The position numbers and the translations under genes were made by a program. From Streptomyces humidus (GTDB lineage: Bacteria; Actinomycetota; Actinomycetes; Streptomycetales; Streptomycetaceae): a stretch of DNA of 64,000 nucleotides. The first letter of the stretch is position 1. The number at the start of each line of letters is the position of its first letter. Of this stretch, positions 46,107-56,200 are shown one piece after another. The stretch covers positions 1 through 64,000 of the forward strand of contig NZ_BMTL01000006.1 in NCBI RefSeq assembly GCF_014649655.1, given 5' to 3'. The notes beneath the pieces are model-generated. The model saw only the letters and a list, made by a program, of their open reading frames with translations, was not told where the DNA came from and searched no databases.

Positions 46107-46550
46107 GCCTTCCCCCGGTGACCCGCGGCCTGCCGGTCGCTCTCCCGTCCCGCCTGCGTGCTGCCCGTGGCGATGGGCGCAGGGGCGTTGCCCGTGGGGG
46201 TGATGCGTCGTCGCCGTCCGCGGCTTGTGCGTACGGCCCGGCGGCCTGCCTGTCGCCCGCCGCCTGCAGCCTGGCCGTCCGTGTCTGCCGCCTGCCGCCC
46301 GCTGCCCGCCGCCCGCCGCCCGGCCGTCCGCTGCCTGCCGTCCGTGCCTGTTGCCCGTCCGCCCGCCCGTTGCGCGGCCGCCCGTGCCCGGCACCGGTGG
46401 TCCGGGGGGCAGGCTCGCTGTGTGCGGTCCGGGCGAGGTTCTCGGTGCGGCCGCCGTGCGCCGGGCCCGCGGTCCACGTCGCGGGTGGTACTGCGCGGGT
46501 GGTACTGGACGTGTGGGCCGACGGATCATAGGGTCGGGCGGGAGAATTTT
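46107..46550. other. C/T-rich low-complexity intergenic region
   Basis: From about 46120 to 46400 the plus strand consists of variants of TGCCGCC and CCGTCCGC, with repeated CCTGCCG and CCCGCCG units. Open frames here read as Pro/Arg/Ala repeats and are not credible genes. The last 40 bp are AT-rich and carry the operator of the following gene. Confidence 0.55.
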
Positions 46551-46565
46551 ACTAGCGGTGCTAGT
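46551..46565 (+). promoter_or_regulatory. Palindromic operator before the acyl-CoA dehydrogenase gene
   Basis: ACTAGC and GCTAGT flank a 3-nt centre, with T-rich sequence on both sides (TTTT before, TTTTT after). The short stem and its position 27 bp upstream of the start fit a TetR-type operator better than a terminator, though the T run would also suit a weak terminator. Confidence 0.45.
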
Positions 46566-46591
46566 TTTTGGTTTCTGTCGGAGGCTGCCCT

Positions 46592-47782
46592 ATGTCCGCG
46601 TCCTCGAAGTTGCCCCCGTTCGACCCCGCCGATCCGCTCGGCATCGACGATCTGCTGGACGCCGAGGACCTGGCGATCCGGGACACCGTGCGCGACTGGG
46701 CGGCGGACCGGGTGCTGCCGTACGTCGCCGAGTGGTACGAGAGCGGGGAGCTGCCGGTCATCCGGGAGCTCGCCCGGGAGCTCGGCGGGATCGGCGCGCT
46801 CGGGATGTCGCTCAGCGGGTACGGGTGCGCCGGCGCGAGCGCCGTGCAGTACGGGCTCGCCTGTCTGGAGCTGGAGGCGGCCGACTCCGGGATCCGCTCG
46901 CTCGTCTCCGTGCAGGGGTCCCTGGCCATGTACGCCGTCCACCGGTTCGGCTCCGAGGAGCAGAAGCGGGAGTGGCTGCCCCGCATGGCCGCCGGTGAGG
47001 TCATCGGGTGCTTCGGGCTCACCGAGCCCGACCACGGGTCCGACCCGGCCGGCATGCGGACGTACGCCAAGCGGGACGGCTCGGACTGGGTGCTCGACGG
47101 GCGGAAGATGTGGATCACCAACGGGTCGGTCGCCGGGGTCGCCATCGTGTGGGCGCAGACCGAGGAGGGGATCCGGGGGTTCGTGGTACCCGCCGACAGC
47201 CCCGGTTTCTCCGCGCCGGAGATCAAGCACAAGTGGTCCCTGCGGGCCAGCGTGACCAGCGAACTCGTGCTCGACGACGTGCGGTTGCCGGCCGACGCGG
47301 TGCTGCCGGAGGTCACCGGGCTGCGCGGCCCGCTCAGCTGTCTGTCCCACGCCCGTTACGGAATCGTCTGGGGCGCGATGGGCGCGGCCCGGTCGTGCTT
47401 CGAGACCGCCGTCGAGTACGCGAAGACCCGGGAGCAGTTCGGGCGGCCCATCGGGGGGTTCCAGCTCACGCAGGCCAAGCTCGCCGACATGGCGGTGGAG
47501 TTGCACAAAGGGATTCTGCTCGCCCACCATCTGGGGCGGCGCATGGACGCCGGCCGCCTGCGTCCCGAGCAGGTCAGCTTCGGCAAGCTCAACAACGTGC
47601 GGGAGGCGATCGAGATCTGCCGGACCGCGCGCACCGTCCTCGGCGCCAATGGGATCTCGCTCGAATACCCCGTCATGCGGCACGCGACCAACCTCGAGTC
47701 GGTCCTCACCTACGAGGGCACCGTCGAGATGCACCAGCTCGTGCTGGGCAAGGCGCTCACCGGACTCGACGCCTTCCGCTGA
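46592..47782 (+). CDS. Acyl-CoA dehydrogenase, glutaryl-CoA dehydrogenase type
   Basis: The 396-aa flavoenzyme has the acyl-CoA dehydrogenase fold: CFGLTEPDHGSDP for FAD, GRKMWITNGSVAG and the C-terminal NLESVLTYEGTVEMHQLVLGKALTG region. The TYEGT motif places the catalytic Glu as in glutaryl-CoA dehydrogenase, and the SVQGSLAM and HRFGSEEQK segments also match that branch. It would oxidise glutaryl-CoA to crotonyl-CoA in lysine or tryptophan catabolism. The ATG at 46592 follows GGAGG. It is a single gene with its own palindromic element. Confidence 0.85.
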   Translation: MSASSKLPPFDPADPLGIDDLLDAEDLAIRDTVRDWAADRVLPYVAEWYESGELPVIRELARELGGIGALGMSLSGYGCAGASAVQYGLACLELEAADSGIRSLVSVQGSLAMYAVHRFGSEEQKREWLPRMAAGEVIGCFGLTEPDHGSDPAGMRTYAKRDGSDWVLDGRKMWITNGSVAGVAIVWAQTEEGIRGFVVPADSPGFSAPEIKHKWSLRASVTSELVLDDVRLPADAVLPEVTGLRGPLSCLSHARYGIVWGAMGAARSCFETAVEYAKTREQFGRPIGGFQLTQAKLADMAVELHKGILLAHHLGRRMDAGRLRPEQVSFGKLNNVREAIEICRTARTVLGANGISLEYPVMRHATNLESVLTYEGTVEMHQLVLGKALTGLDAFR

Positions 47783-47797
47783 CCCGGCCCGGGGGCC

Positions 47798-47826
47798 GAG
47801 GCAGGGCCGACGAGCGGCCCTGCCTC
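47798..47826. terminator. Bidirectional hairpin between convergent genes
   Basis: GAGGCAGGGCC (47798-47808) pairs with GGCCCTGCCTC (47816-47826). The right arm includes the last bases of the minus-strand sflA gene. No other sequence separates the two genes. Confidence 0.75.
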
Positions 47827-48262
47827 AGCTCTGGTTGAAGAAACCGTCCGTCCGACGCGCGGACGGGTCCCCGTTCACGATCTCCGTGTTGGCGGGGGTC
47901 AGCAGGAACACCCGGGTGGACACCCGCTCGATCGAACCCCGCAGGCCGAAGATCAGCCCTGCCGCGAAGTCGACGACGCGCTTGGCGTCGGCGGCCTCCA
48001 TGGCGGTGAGGTTCATGATGACCGGCACGCCCTCGCGGAACAGTTCGCCGATCGCCCGCGCGTCCCGGAAGCTGTCCGGGGTGACGGTGCCGATGCGGCG
48101 GCCCTTCTCCTCGGCCGTGTCCGCCGCCACCTTCACGCGCGGGTCGGTGACCCAGGCGTCCTGCGAGTCGGTCCCCTCGGAATAGTCGTCGTCGTAGTAA
48201 CGCTCGTCATCGTTGTCGTCGACGAGGCCAAGCCAGGCACTCGCCTTGCGCACCGATCCCAT
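47825..48262 (-). CDS. sflA: SepF-like cell division protein (SflA)
   Basis: The 145-aa protein has a short acidic linker ([16 protein letters not shown]) and a SepF/DUF552 core: [21 protein letters not shown], cut here, then [28 protein letters not shown] and [17 protein letters not shown]. Streptomyces has SepF plus two paralogues, SflA and SflB; SflA of S. coelicolor (recalled as SCO1749) lies next to an acyl-CoA dehydrogenase gene as here, and the true sepF lies in the dcw cluster. SflA/SflB affect polar growth and branching and interact with DivIVA or SepF. Confidence 0.85.
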   Translation of the reverse strand: MGSVRKASAWLGLVDDNDDERYYDDDYSEGTDSQDAWVTDPRVKVAADTAEEKGRRIGTVTPDSFRDARAIGELFREGVPVIMNLTAMEAADAKRVVDFAAGLIFGLRGSIERVSTRVFLLTPANTEIVNGDPSARRTDGFFNQS

Positions 48263-48574
48263 GGACGCCTCCTCTCACAGCGGTCTTTCTGCTTTCCGCA
48301 TTCCCCATGGTCGTCCATGATGCGGATGTCGCGCCAAGTGGATAGACGCCGCGCGGGGGGTTTGTGACGGTACTGGTGCACAGCTAATACGTCGAGAGCC
48401 CGCGTCTCCCAAGGGTCGCACCGCATAGGACTGCTGACTGTGAGTGAAATATGATTCTTTGTGGCGGACGGGTGACGGACGGTGCGTCCGGGTGAACCGA
48501 GTGCCCCCGATCCGCCATGACAATCGGTCGATAGCATGCGGCAGCTCAATGTCCCAAGGACGACGGGGGTTGTC
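48263..48574. other. Divergent intergenic region, sflA / DUF5685 gene
   Basis: About 310 bp of comparatively AT-rich sequence (GTGAAATATGATTC near 48445) separate the two starts. Candidate -10 elements occur but none is paired with a convincing -35. An in-frame ATG at 48536 would lengthen the next gene, without supporting coding signal. Confidence 0.4.
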
Positions 48575-49816
48575 GTGTTCGGAATCGTCAGGCCGTGCAG
48601 CCATCGGCTCGGAGAGAGTCTCAAGACCCAGTGGATGGCCCACCTGTGCGGGCTGTGTCTCGCGCTGCGCGGCGACCACGGGCAGTTCGCGCGGGTCGTC
48701 ACCAATTACGACGGTCTGCTCATATCGGTCCTGACGGAGGCTCAGGCCGAGCGCGTCGCCGCCGACGGGTGGCGGCGCACGGCGGGGCCGTGCCCGCTGC
48801 GGGGCATGCGCACCGCTTCCGTCGCCCAGGGCGAGGGCGCACGGCTCGCGGCCGCCGTCTCGCTGGTCCTCGCCTCCGCCAAGGTGCGTGACCATGTCGC
48901 CGACGGGGACGGGGTGCTGGCGCGGCGGCCGGTCGCCGTCGCCGCGCGTCGGGTCGCGGCGAGCTGGGGGCGGGCCGGGGAACGCGGCGGAGCGGCCGTG
49001 GGGTTCGACACCGCCGTCCTCGTCGACGCCGTGGACCGGCAGGTCGGCATCGAGGCGCTCGCCGGTCCGGGCACTCCGCTGCTGACCGTCACCGAGCCGA
49101 CCGAGACCGCCACCGCCGCCGCCTTCGCGCACACCGCGGTCCTGGCGGGCCGGCCGGCCAACGCCGTGCCGCTCGCCGAGGCCGGCCGCCTCTTCGGACG
49201 GCTGGCGCATCTGCTGGACGCCGTCGAGGACCGGGCCGCGGACGCGGCGGCCGGCGCCTGGAACCCGCTGACGGCCACGGGGACCTCGCTCGCCGAGGCC
49301 CGCCGGCTCGCCGACGACGCCCTGCACGGCATCCGGCTCGCCCTGCGGGACGTCGAGTTCGTGGAGGGCAGGCTGGCGCATCTGCTGCTCGCGCACGAAC
49401 TGGGACGGTCGGTGGACCGGGCGTTCGGAACGAGTTCGTGCGGGCACGCCCACGGGCCCGAGGGCGCGCTCGGCGCCGAGGGGGCGTTCGGGCCGCCGAC
49501 CGGGCCCTACGCGCCGCGGAACCCGGCGGATCCCCACGCTCCGAACACGCCGGGCAATCCGTACGGCAATCCCTACGGCGGTGAGCCGCCCCGGCCGCGG
49601 AAGCGGGGCTTCCTGGCCGGCTGCGCGGTCGCGATCGGACTGTGCTGCACCTGCAAGGCGTGCTGCGCCGACGAGTTCGAGGGTCCCTGGTCGAGGAAGA
49701 AGCGCGAGGGCCTGTGCAACGACTGCGGCGACTGCGGCGGCTGTGACGGCGGCTGCTGCGACTGCTGCGACGGGTGTTCGTGCTGCGAGTGCTGCGACTG
49801 CGACTGCTCCTGCTGA
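48575..49816 (+). CDS. DUF5685 protein with cysteine-rich C-terminus
   Basis: The 413-aa protein begins FGIVRPCSHRLGESLKTQWM, with AHLCGLCLALRGDHG, typical of DUF5685. A helical core follows to about residue 290, then a Gly/Pro/Asn-rich linker (PYAPRNPADPHAP) and a short hydrophobic segment. The last 65 residues hold about 22 Cys, in CC and C-x2-C pairs interspersed with Asp and Gly (GLCNDCGDCGGCDGGCCDC). The start is the GTG at 48575, where the conserved N-terminus begins. A metal-binding or thiol role is an inference from composition. The family has no known function. Confidence 0.8.
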   Translation: MFGIVRPCSHRLGESLKTQWMAHLCGLCLALRGDHGQFARVVTNYDGLLISVLTEAQAERVAADGWRRTAGPCPLRGMRTASVAQGEGARLAAAVSLVLASAKVRDHVADGDGVLARRPVAVAARRVAASWGRAGERGGAAVGFDTAVLVDAVDRQVGIEALAGPGTPLLTVTEPTETATAAAFAHTAVLAGRPANAVPLAEAGRLFGRLAHLLDAVEDRAADAAAGAWNPLTATGTSLAEARRLADDALHGIRLALRDVEFVEGRLAHLLLAHELGRSVDRAFGTSSCGHAHGPEGALGAEGAFGPPTGPYAPRNPADPHAPNTPGNPYGNPYGGEPPRPRKRGFLAGCAVAIGLCCTCKACCADEFEGPWSRKKREGLCNDCGDCGGCDGGCCDCCDGCSCCECCDCDCSC

Positions 49817-49938
49817 CGCGCCGTCACATGCCGTGCGGGGACGCTCGCCGTCCGTGGCGGCCGCCGGTGCGGTGAGCGCCGGGGGTCCGCGCGACGTATC
49901 TCCCGCCAAGATGCGGATGCTCGAAAGGACCACGGACC

Positions 49939-50538
49939 ATGCCCGGGCGTTCTGACCAGACCGTGCCGCTCGCCGTGAAGATCGTCGTGAGCGGGGGGCT
50001 CGGGGTGGGCAAGACCACCTTCATCGCCGCCGTCTCCGAGATCGAGCCGCTGGACACGGAGGCGCCGATCACCCAGGTGTCGGTGGGCGTCGACTCGCTC
50101 GACGGCGTCGAGTCCAAGACGGCGACCACCGTCGCGCTCGACTTCGGGCGCATCAGGCTCGATCCCGCCATCGCGCTGTACCTGTTCGGGACGCCGGGGC
50201 AGGACCGCTTCTCGTTCCTGTGGGACGACCTGGTGGAGGGCGCGCTGGGAACGGTCGTCCTCGCGGACACCCGGCGCATCGAGGAGTGCTACCCGGCTCT
50301 CGACTACTTCGAGGCGCAGGGCGCGCCGTTCGTTCTCGCCGTCAACCGCTTCGACGGGGCGGAGCGGTTCGAACTGGACGACGTCAGGGAGGCGTTGGGA
50401 TTGGGCGCGGACGTTCCCGTGCTCGAGTGCGACGCGCGGGAGCGGGGGTCCGTGCGGGATGTGCTGGGCGCCTTGATGGATCTGGTGATCGGGTTCCGGG
50501 CCGCGCCCGGTCATCGGGCGGTGGCGGCGCGAGGGTGA
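49939..50538 (+). CDS. Conservon-type (CvnD-like) small GTPase
   Basis: The 199-aa GTP/ATP-binding protein has the P-loop SGGLGVGKTTFIAAVSEIEP, cut here, the switch II LFGTPGQDRFSFLWDDL and an N-x-x-D-like VLAVNRFDGAE. These are hallmarks of the CvnD GTPases that end Streptomyces conservons (CvnA kinase, CvnB roadblock, CvnC DUF742, CvnD). Here the partners are absent, so it is an orphan copy. The ATG at 49939 follows AAAGGA. Confidence 0.85.
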   Translation: MPGRSDQTVPLAVKIVVSGGLGVGKTTFIAAVSEIEPLDTEAPITQVSVGVDSLDGVESKTATTVALDFGRIRLDPAIALYLFGTPGQDRFSFLWDDLVEGALGTVVLADTRRIEECYPALDYFEAQGAPFVLAVNRFDGAERFELDDVREALGLGADVPVLECDARERGSVRDVLGALMDLVIGFRAAPGHRAVAARG

Positions 50539-51040
50539 CGGGAGCCCGAGGGAGCTGAAGAAGCTGAGGTGAGGGAGCCCGAGGCGGATCGTCATGGCGC
50601 GGGTCGCCCCGGGCGGGGCCCGGCGCGAGTCCGGAGCCTGTCCGCGCAGACCGGCAGGCGGCAGCGGACCGGACGCGGACGGGCGCACGGCGGTGGTCCT
50701 CGACGCGGCCGTACTGCCTCCGTGCACCATTGCCGGTACTTCGGTCCGTCAGCCGCCTCTGCCGGGAAGACATGGGACGTGGCGGTCGAGGAAGAGGAGC
50801 GCAACCCGGTCTGAGCTGGGGAAAGAGGACTGCGAGAGGGTTCGACTCCCGTAGTCCCCTCACTGGTTGACGGCTGAAAGGCGCCCTTGCGTCTACCGGC
50901 CGTTCGGCCGAATACTCCCCCTCAGCGCTTGTCAGGGCCACGGCGTGTCCGCAATCCGGACGAACGTCGGTCCTGGCTGCGCCTCACGGGCCCCGACCCC
51001 ACACGACGGGCCCCCGACTTCCCCTAGGAGGGAACGAAAC
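50539..51040. other. 500-bp intergenic region with a tRNA-like 3' half
   Basis: Most of the region holds no credible gene. At 50826-50861 the sequence GGGTTCGACTCCC is flanked by GGACT and AGTCC and resembles a tRNA T-arm and acceptor strand, but no D or anticodon arm precedes it. CGTGTCCGCAATCCGGACG near 50945 is a small hairpin. The protease promoter should lie here. Confidence 0.4.
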
Positions 51041-51949
51041 GTGAGGATCAAGCGCACCACCCCCACCACCATGAGCGGCGTCTCGAGACGGATCCGGCTG
51101 ACCGCCGTCGCCACCGGACTCGTTGCCGCGGCCGCCCTCGCGATCCCCCACGCGAGCGCGGCGGACGACACCACCTTCAGCGCGGCCGAACTCAAGAGCG
51201 CCGACGCCTCGGTGCTCAAGGCGGACGTCCCGGGCACCGCCTGGGCGGTCGACGCCAAGACCAACCGACTGGTGGTCACCGTCGACAGCACGGTCTCCGA
51301 GTCCGAGATCGCGAAGATCAGGCAGGAGGCGGGCCGCAACGCCGGCGCGCTCACGATCAAGCACACCCCGGGCAAGATCACCAAGCTCATCGCCGGCGGC
51401 GACGCCATCTACGGCGGCGGCTACCGCTGCTCGCTCGGCTTCAACGTCCGCAGCGGCAGCACCTACTACTTCCTCACCGCAGGGCACTGCGGCGAGGTCG
51501 CCTCGACCTGGTACTCCAACTCCGGGCAGACGAGCACCCTGGGCACGAACGTCGGCTACAGCTTCCCGACGAACGACTATGCGCTGGTCCGCTACACCAA
51601 CACCTCCGTCACCAAGTCCGGCACCGCGGGCAACACGGACATCACCAGCGCGGGGACGCCCAGCGTCGGCGCGACGGTCTACCGTGACGGCTCGACCACC
51701 GGCATCCACAGCGGCCGCGTCACCGCGCTGAACGCGACCGTCAACTACGGCGGCGGCGACGTCGTCTACGGCATGATCCAGACCACCGTCTGCGCCGAGG
51801 GCGGTGACTCCGGCGGCGCGCTGTACTCGACCAGCGGCGTCGCCTACGGCCTGACCTCCGGTGGCAGCGGCAACTGCAGCTCCGGCGGCACCACCTTCTT
51901 CCAGCCGGTGGTGGAGGCCCTGAACGCCTACGGCGTCAGCGTCTTCTAG
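51041..51949 (+). CDS. Secreted serine protease, S1E streptogrisin-like
   Basis: The 302-aa prepro-protease has a signal peptide (basic [18 protein letters not shown], cleavage after ASA), an about 70-residue pro-domain of the streptogrisin type ([30 protein letters not shown]) and a chymotrypsin-fold domain. The triad is His in FLTAGHC, Asp in NDYALVRY and Ser in [11 protein letters not shown]; two disulfide pairs are expected (GYRCSLG with GHC, VCAEGG with NCSSGG). It closely resembles streptogrisins A/B. The GTG at 51041 follows AGGAGGGA. Confidence 0.93.
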   Translation: MRIKRTTPTTMSGVSRRIRLTAVATGLVAAAALAIPHASAADDTTFSAAELKSADASVLKADVPGTAWAVDAKTNRLVVTVDSTVSESEIAKIRQEAGRNAGALTIKHTPGKITKLIAGGDAIYGGGYRCSLGFNVRSGSTYYFLTAGHCGEVASTWYSNSGQTSTLGTNVGYSFPTNDYALVRYTNTSVTKSGTAGNTDITSAGTPSVGATVYRDGSTTGIHSGRVTALNATVNYGGGDVVYGMIQTTVCAEGGDSGGALYSTSGVAYGLTSGGSGNCSSGGTTFFQPVVEALNAYGVSVF

Positions 51950-51959
51950 CTCGCCCCGG

Positions 51960-51989
51960 GCCCCCGCACGCGAACCGCCGTGCGGGGGC
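51960..51989. terminator. Hairpin between convergent genes
   Basis: GCCCCCGCAC (51960-51969) pairs with GTGCGGGGGC (51980-51989) over a 10-nt loop, between the protease and the minus-strand membrane gene. Confidence 0.7.
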
Positions 51990-52019
51990 TCCTCGCTGCC
52001 CGCGTCCGGCCGCCGCGCG

Positions 52020-53075
52020 TCACGGCGTGCTCTGCGCGCGGTGCGTCCGCAGGACCGAGGCCAGCAGGGTGACGACGACGCCCCCGGCCGCCCACGCGGA
52101 CAGCACCAGCAGGGACGCGGTCATGCCGTTGCCCTCGAAGTAGGCGATCGAGCGCGCCGCCCAGGTCCCCGCGCCGGGCGGCAGCGCCGGGCCGATCGCC
52201 TTCCAGAACGGCGGGAGCAGCGGAGGCGGCAGGGCGCCGCCCGCGCTCGGGTTGCCCAGGATCACCACGAGCAGGATGACCAGCCCGATGCCGGCGAGCC
52301 CGAAGACGCCCTGGAAGGCGAGCGTGGCCGCGCCGACGGCGAAGACGGTCAGCGCGCCGAGCCCCCAGTAGGCCGCGACGCCGCCCGGCAGGGCGTCCAG
52401 GACCGGCCCGACGATCAGGGCGCCGCCGAGTCCGCCGACGATCCCGACGACGGCCATGGCGAGCAGCCGGATCGCCGCGCGCCGCGGGGTGGAGCGGCCG
52501 GCGCCCGAGCTGATGACCATGATCGAGGCGCAGAGGTAGCCGCCCACGCACCAGCCGACGGTCAGATAGAACGACGACAGCCCGTTGGCGTCCTCCTTGG
52601 CGGCCGGGACCACGTCGACGGTCCGCAGGGTGCGTGCCCGGGACTTCTCCAGGGTGGTGGTGAGCGTCGCCAGGGTGGCGGCCAGCACCTTGCCGCCGCC
52701 GGTGGCCACCAGGAGGGTGTCGGCGCCGCCCGCCGGGCCGACGACCAGGGCGCCGTCGATCTTCCGTTCGAGGATCTGCTCGCGGGCCGTCGCGGTGTCG
52801 GCCACGACCCGCGGGTCCAGGGGGCCGCCGGGCAGCCGCTCCAGCAGGGTCGCCGTCTGCCGGGCGACGGCCTGGGGCGCGACGACCCCGAAGGGCACGT
52901 CCTTGGGTCTGGGGTCGTGCAGCGCTCCCACGTAGGAGGCGATGAAGAGCAGATGGAGGGCGACCACGCCGACGACCAGCAGCGTGGCCCGCGGAGTGAC
53001 GGCGTCCTTCACCTCGTCGAGGAAGGAGCCGCGGAAAGGGCCGCGGGGCGCGTCGGCGCCGGCGCTCTGCGTCAT
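52020..53075 (-). CDS. Membrane protein, YhgE/ABC-2 permease-like
   Basis: The 351-aa protein has an N-terminal membrane segment (ATLLVVGVVALHLLFIASYVG) and an extracytoplasmic domain (about 60-170: ARQTATLLERLPGGPLDPRVVADT, in outline). Five more hydrophobic segments follow, including GVFGLAGIGLVILLVVILGNPSAGG. This resembles the YhgE/Pip and DUF3533 ABC-2-type membrane families. It lies opposite the dnaE2 gene, with an SOS box between them. Function unknown. Confidence 0.75.
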   Translation of the reverse strand: MTQSAGADAPRGPFRGSFLDEVKDAVTPRATLLVVGVVALHLLFIASYVGALHDPRPKDVPFGVVAPQAVARQTATLLERLPGGPLDPRVVADTATAREQILERKIDGALVVGPAGGADTLLVATGGGKVLAATLATLTTTLEKSRARTLRTVDVVPAAKEDANGLSSFYLTVGWCVGGYLCASIMVISSGAGRSTPRRAAIRLLAMAVVGIVGGLGGALIVGPVLDALPGGVAAYWGLGALTVFAVGAATLAFQGVFGLAGIGLVILLVVILGNPSAGGALPPPLLPPFWKAIGPALPPGAGTWAARSIAYFEGNGMTASLLVLSAWAAGGVVVTLLASVLRTHRAQSTP

Positions 53076-53132
53076 GTCCCCACGGTCCGGGGCGCGGGGT
53101 GTTTCCGCAGGTGGGGGGCGGCCGAACGGCTG

Positions 53133-53148
53133 TCGTACATACGTTCGG
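53133..53148 (+). promoter_or_regulatory. LexA (SOS) box before dnaE2
   Basis: TCGTACATACGTTCGG matches the actinobacterial consensus TCGAAC-N4-GTTCGA at 10 of 12 defined positions. A -10-like TATGGT follows at 53158-53163. dnaE2 is a classic LexA-controlled gene, so damage-induced expression of the dnaE2/ImuB pair is expected. Confidence 0.7.
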
Positions 53149-53219
53149 GATTTGGTCTATGGTGGGGGTGGGAGAGTAGTGAACTGATGTTCGATTCGGG
53201 TTCGATTCGGGAGGTGCGG

Positions 53220-56200
53220 ATGGCCGGCTTCACGCATCTGCACACCGCCTCCGGGTTCTCCCTGCGGTACGGGGCCTCGCATCCGGAGCGGCTGGCCGAG
53301 CGCGCCTCGGAGCGGGGCATGGACGCCCTCGCCCTCACCGACCGCGACACCCTCGCGGGCACGGTCCGCTTCGCCAAGGCCTGTGCGAAGGCGGGCGTGC
53401 GCCCGCTGTTCGGAGCGGACCTGGCGGTGACGGCGCCCGAGCGACCGCAGGGCGACGCGTCCGTACGGCGGGACCGCCGCCGCACTCCGGTGCGCGGCGG
53501 AGCCTTCGTCGACGAGTCGGCGCCCCGTGTCACCTTCCTCGCCCGCGACGGCGCCCGGGGCTGGGCCGACCTGTGCCGACTGGTCACGGCGGCGCACGCG
53601 CGCGCGGGCGGAGACGGCGCGGGCCTTCCGTCGCTGCCCTGGGCCGACAACCACGGCGACGGTCTGACCGTCCTGCTCGGCCCCGTCTCCGACGTCGGCC
53701 GCGCGCTCGCCGCGGGCCGTCCGGACCGGGCCGTGAGGCTTCTCGCCCCCTGGCGCGAGGCGTACGGCGACGCCCTGCGGCTGGAGGCCGTCTGGCACGG
53801 GCGCACCGGCACCGGTCCCGGTTCCCTGCGGCTGGCCGCCCGCACCGTCGGCTTCGCCGCCGAACAGCGGATCCGGCCCGTGCTCAGCAACGCCGTCCGG
53901 TACGCCGACCCCGGGCAGGGCCCGGTCGCCGACGTCCTGGACGCGGCCCGCCGGCTGGTCCCCGTCGACCCCGCCAAGGAGCTGGACTCGGGCGAGGCCT
54001 GGCTCAGGGACGCAGGGGCCATGCTCGGGGCGGCGGAGCGGATCGTGGAGGCCGCGGGCTTCCGGCGGGACGTCGCCCACCGGCTGCTGGAACAGACCCG
54101 GGCCGCGGCCGCCGAGTGCCTGGTCGACCCCGAGGACGACCTGGGCATGGGCGCCGTCCACTTCCCCGAGCCGCGTCTCGTCGGCGCGGACCGGCGCACC
54201 GCCCAGCGGACACTGGCCTCGCGGGCGGCGGCGGGGATGGTGCTGCGCGGCTACGACCGGTCCGCGAAGGCGCGGTCGTACTGGGAGCGGATGCACGACG
54301 AGCTCGACATCATCGCCCACCACGGATTCGCCTCCTACTTCCTGACGGTGGCCCAGGTCGTGGACGACGTGCGGGAGATGGGCATCCGGATCGCCGCGCG
54401 CGGCTCGGGCGCGGGTTCCCTCGTCAACCACCTCCTCGGCATCGCCCACGCCGACCCCCTGGAGCACGGGCTGCTGATGGAGCGCTTCCTGTCCAGGGAG
54501 CGGGTCGTGCTGCCCGACATCGACGTCGACGTGGAGTCCGCGCGCCGGCTGGAGGTCTACCGCGCGATCATCGGCCGCTTCGGGGCCGAGCGGGTGGCGA
54601 CGGTCGCGATGCCGGAGACGTACCGGGTCCGCCACGCGATCCGGGACGTCGGCGCGGCCCTGTCCATGGACCCGGCCGAGATCGACCGCGTCGCCAAGTC
54701 CTTCCCGCACATCCGGGCGAGGGACGCCCGCGCGGCCCTGGAGGAGCTGCCCGAACTCCAGGCGCTGGCAGGGGAGAAGGAGAGGTACGGGCGGCTGTGG
54801 GAGCTGGTCGAGGCCCTCGACGCCCTCCCGCGCGGAGTTGCCATGCACCCGTGCGGGGTGCTCCTGTCCGACGCCTCCCTGCTCTCCCGCACGCCGGTCG
54901 TGCCGACCAGCGGCGAGGGGTTCCCGATGGCCCAGTTCGACAAGGACGACGTCGAGGACCTGGGGCTGCTCAAGCTGGACGTGCTGGGCGTGCGGATGCA
55001 GTCGGCGATGGCGCACGCGGTGGCGGAGGTGGAGCGGGCGACGGGGGAGCGGATCGACCTGGACGCGGTCGAGGAGGGCGACCCGGCGACGTACCGGCTC
55101 ATCCGGTCCACCGAGACGCTGGGGTGCTTCCAGATCGAGTCGCCGGGCCAGCGGGACCTGGTGGGGCGGCTGCAGCCGGCCACCTTCCACGACCTGGTCG
55201 TCGACATCTCCCTCTTCCGTCCGGGGCCGGTCGCCGCCGACATGGTGCGGCCGTTCATCGAGGCCCGGCACGGACGGGCGCCGGTCCGGTGTCCGCACCC
55301 GGATCTGGAGGAAGCGCTGCGGGACACCTACGGCGTCGTCGTCTTCCACGAGCAGATCATCGACATCGTCGCGATCATGACGGGCTGTGGGCGCGGCGAG
55401 GCGGACCGGGTGCGGCGCGGGCTGTCCGACCCGGAGTCGCAGGGGCGGATCAGGGTGTGGTTCGCGCAGCACGCGGCGGCGAGGGGATATGACGCAGAAA
55501 CGATTCAGCGGACCTGGGAGATCGTCGAGGCCTTCGGGTCCTACGGCTTCTGCAAGGCGCACGCGGTCGCCTTCGCCGTCCCGACGTACCAGTCGGCGTG
55601 GCTGAAGGCGCACCACCCGGCCGCCTTCTATGCCGGGCTGCTCACGCACGACCCCGGGATGTACCCCAAGCGGCTGCTGTTGGCGGACGCACGACGGCGC
55701 GGGGTGCCGATCCTGCCGCTGGACGTGAACAGGTCGGGCGTCGCCCACTGTATCGAACTGGTGTCCGATACGGCGGATTCTCCAGGGCGTTGGGGGCTGC
55801 GGCTCGCTCTCTCCGACGTGCACGGCATCAGCGAGGCCGAGGCGGCACGGATCGCGGACGGGCAGCCGTACGCCTCGCTGCTGGACTTCTGGGAGCGGGC
55901 GCGCCCGAGCAGGCCGCTGGCCGGGCGGCTCGCCCAGGTCGGCGCGCTGGACGCCTTCGGCGCCAACCGCCGTGACCTGCAATTGCACCTGACCGAGCTG
56001 CACCGGGGCGGGCGCGGCGCGGGCGGCGGCCAGCTCCCGCTGGCGGGCGGGCGCAAGACCGCCCCGGCCGGCCTGCCCGACCTGACCTCCGCCGAGCGGC
56101 TCAGCGCCGAGCTGGGCGTGCTGTCCATGGACGCCTCGCGCCATCTGATGGACGACCACGGCGACTTCCTCGCCGAGCTGGGCGTGGTCTCGGCCCGGCG

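Noticed and set aside
42735..46529. 1264-codon minus-strand open frame extending upstream of the PIG-V-like gene
   Set aside because: Beyond 44066 it runs antisense through the MFS exporter and low-complexity tracts and has no domain; only the first 443 codons of the protein end are real.
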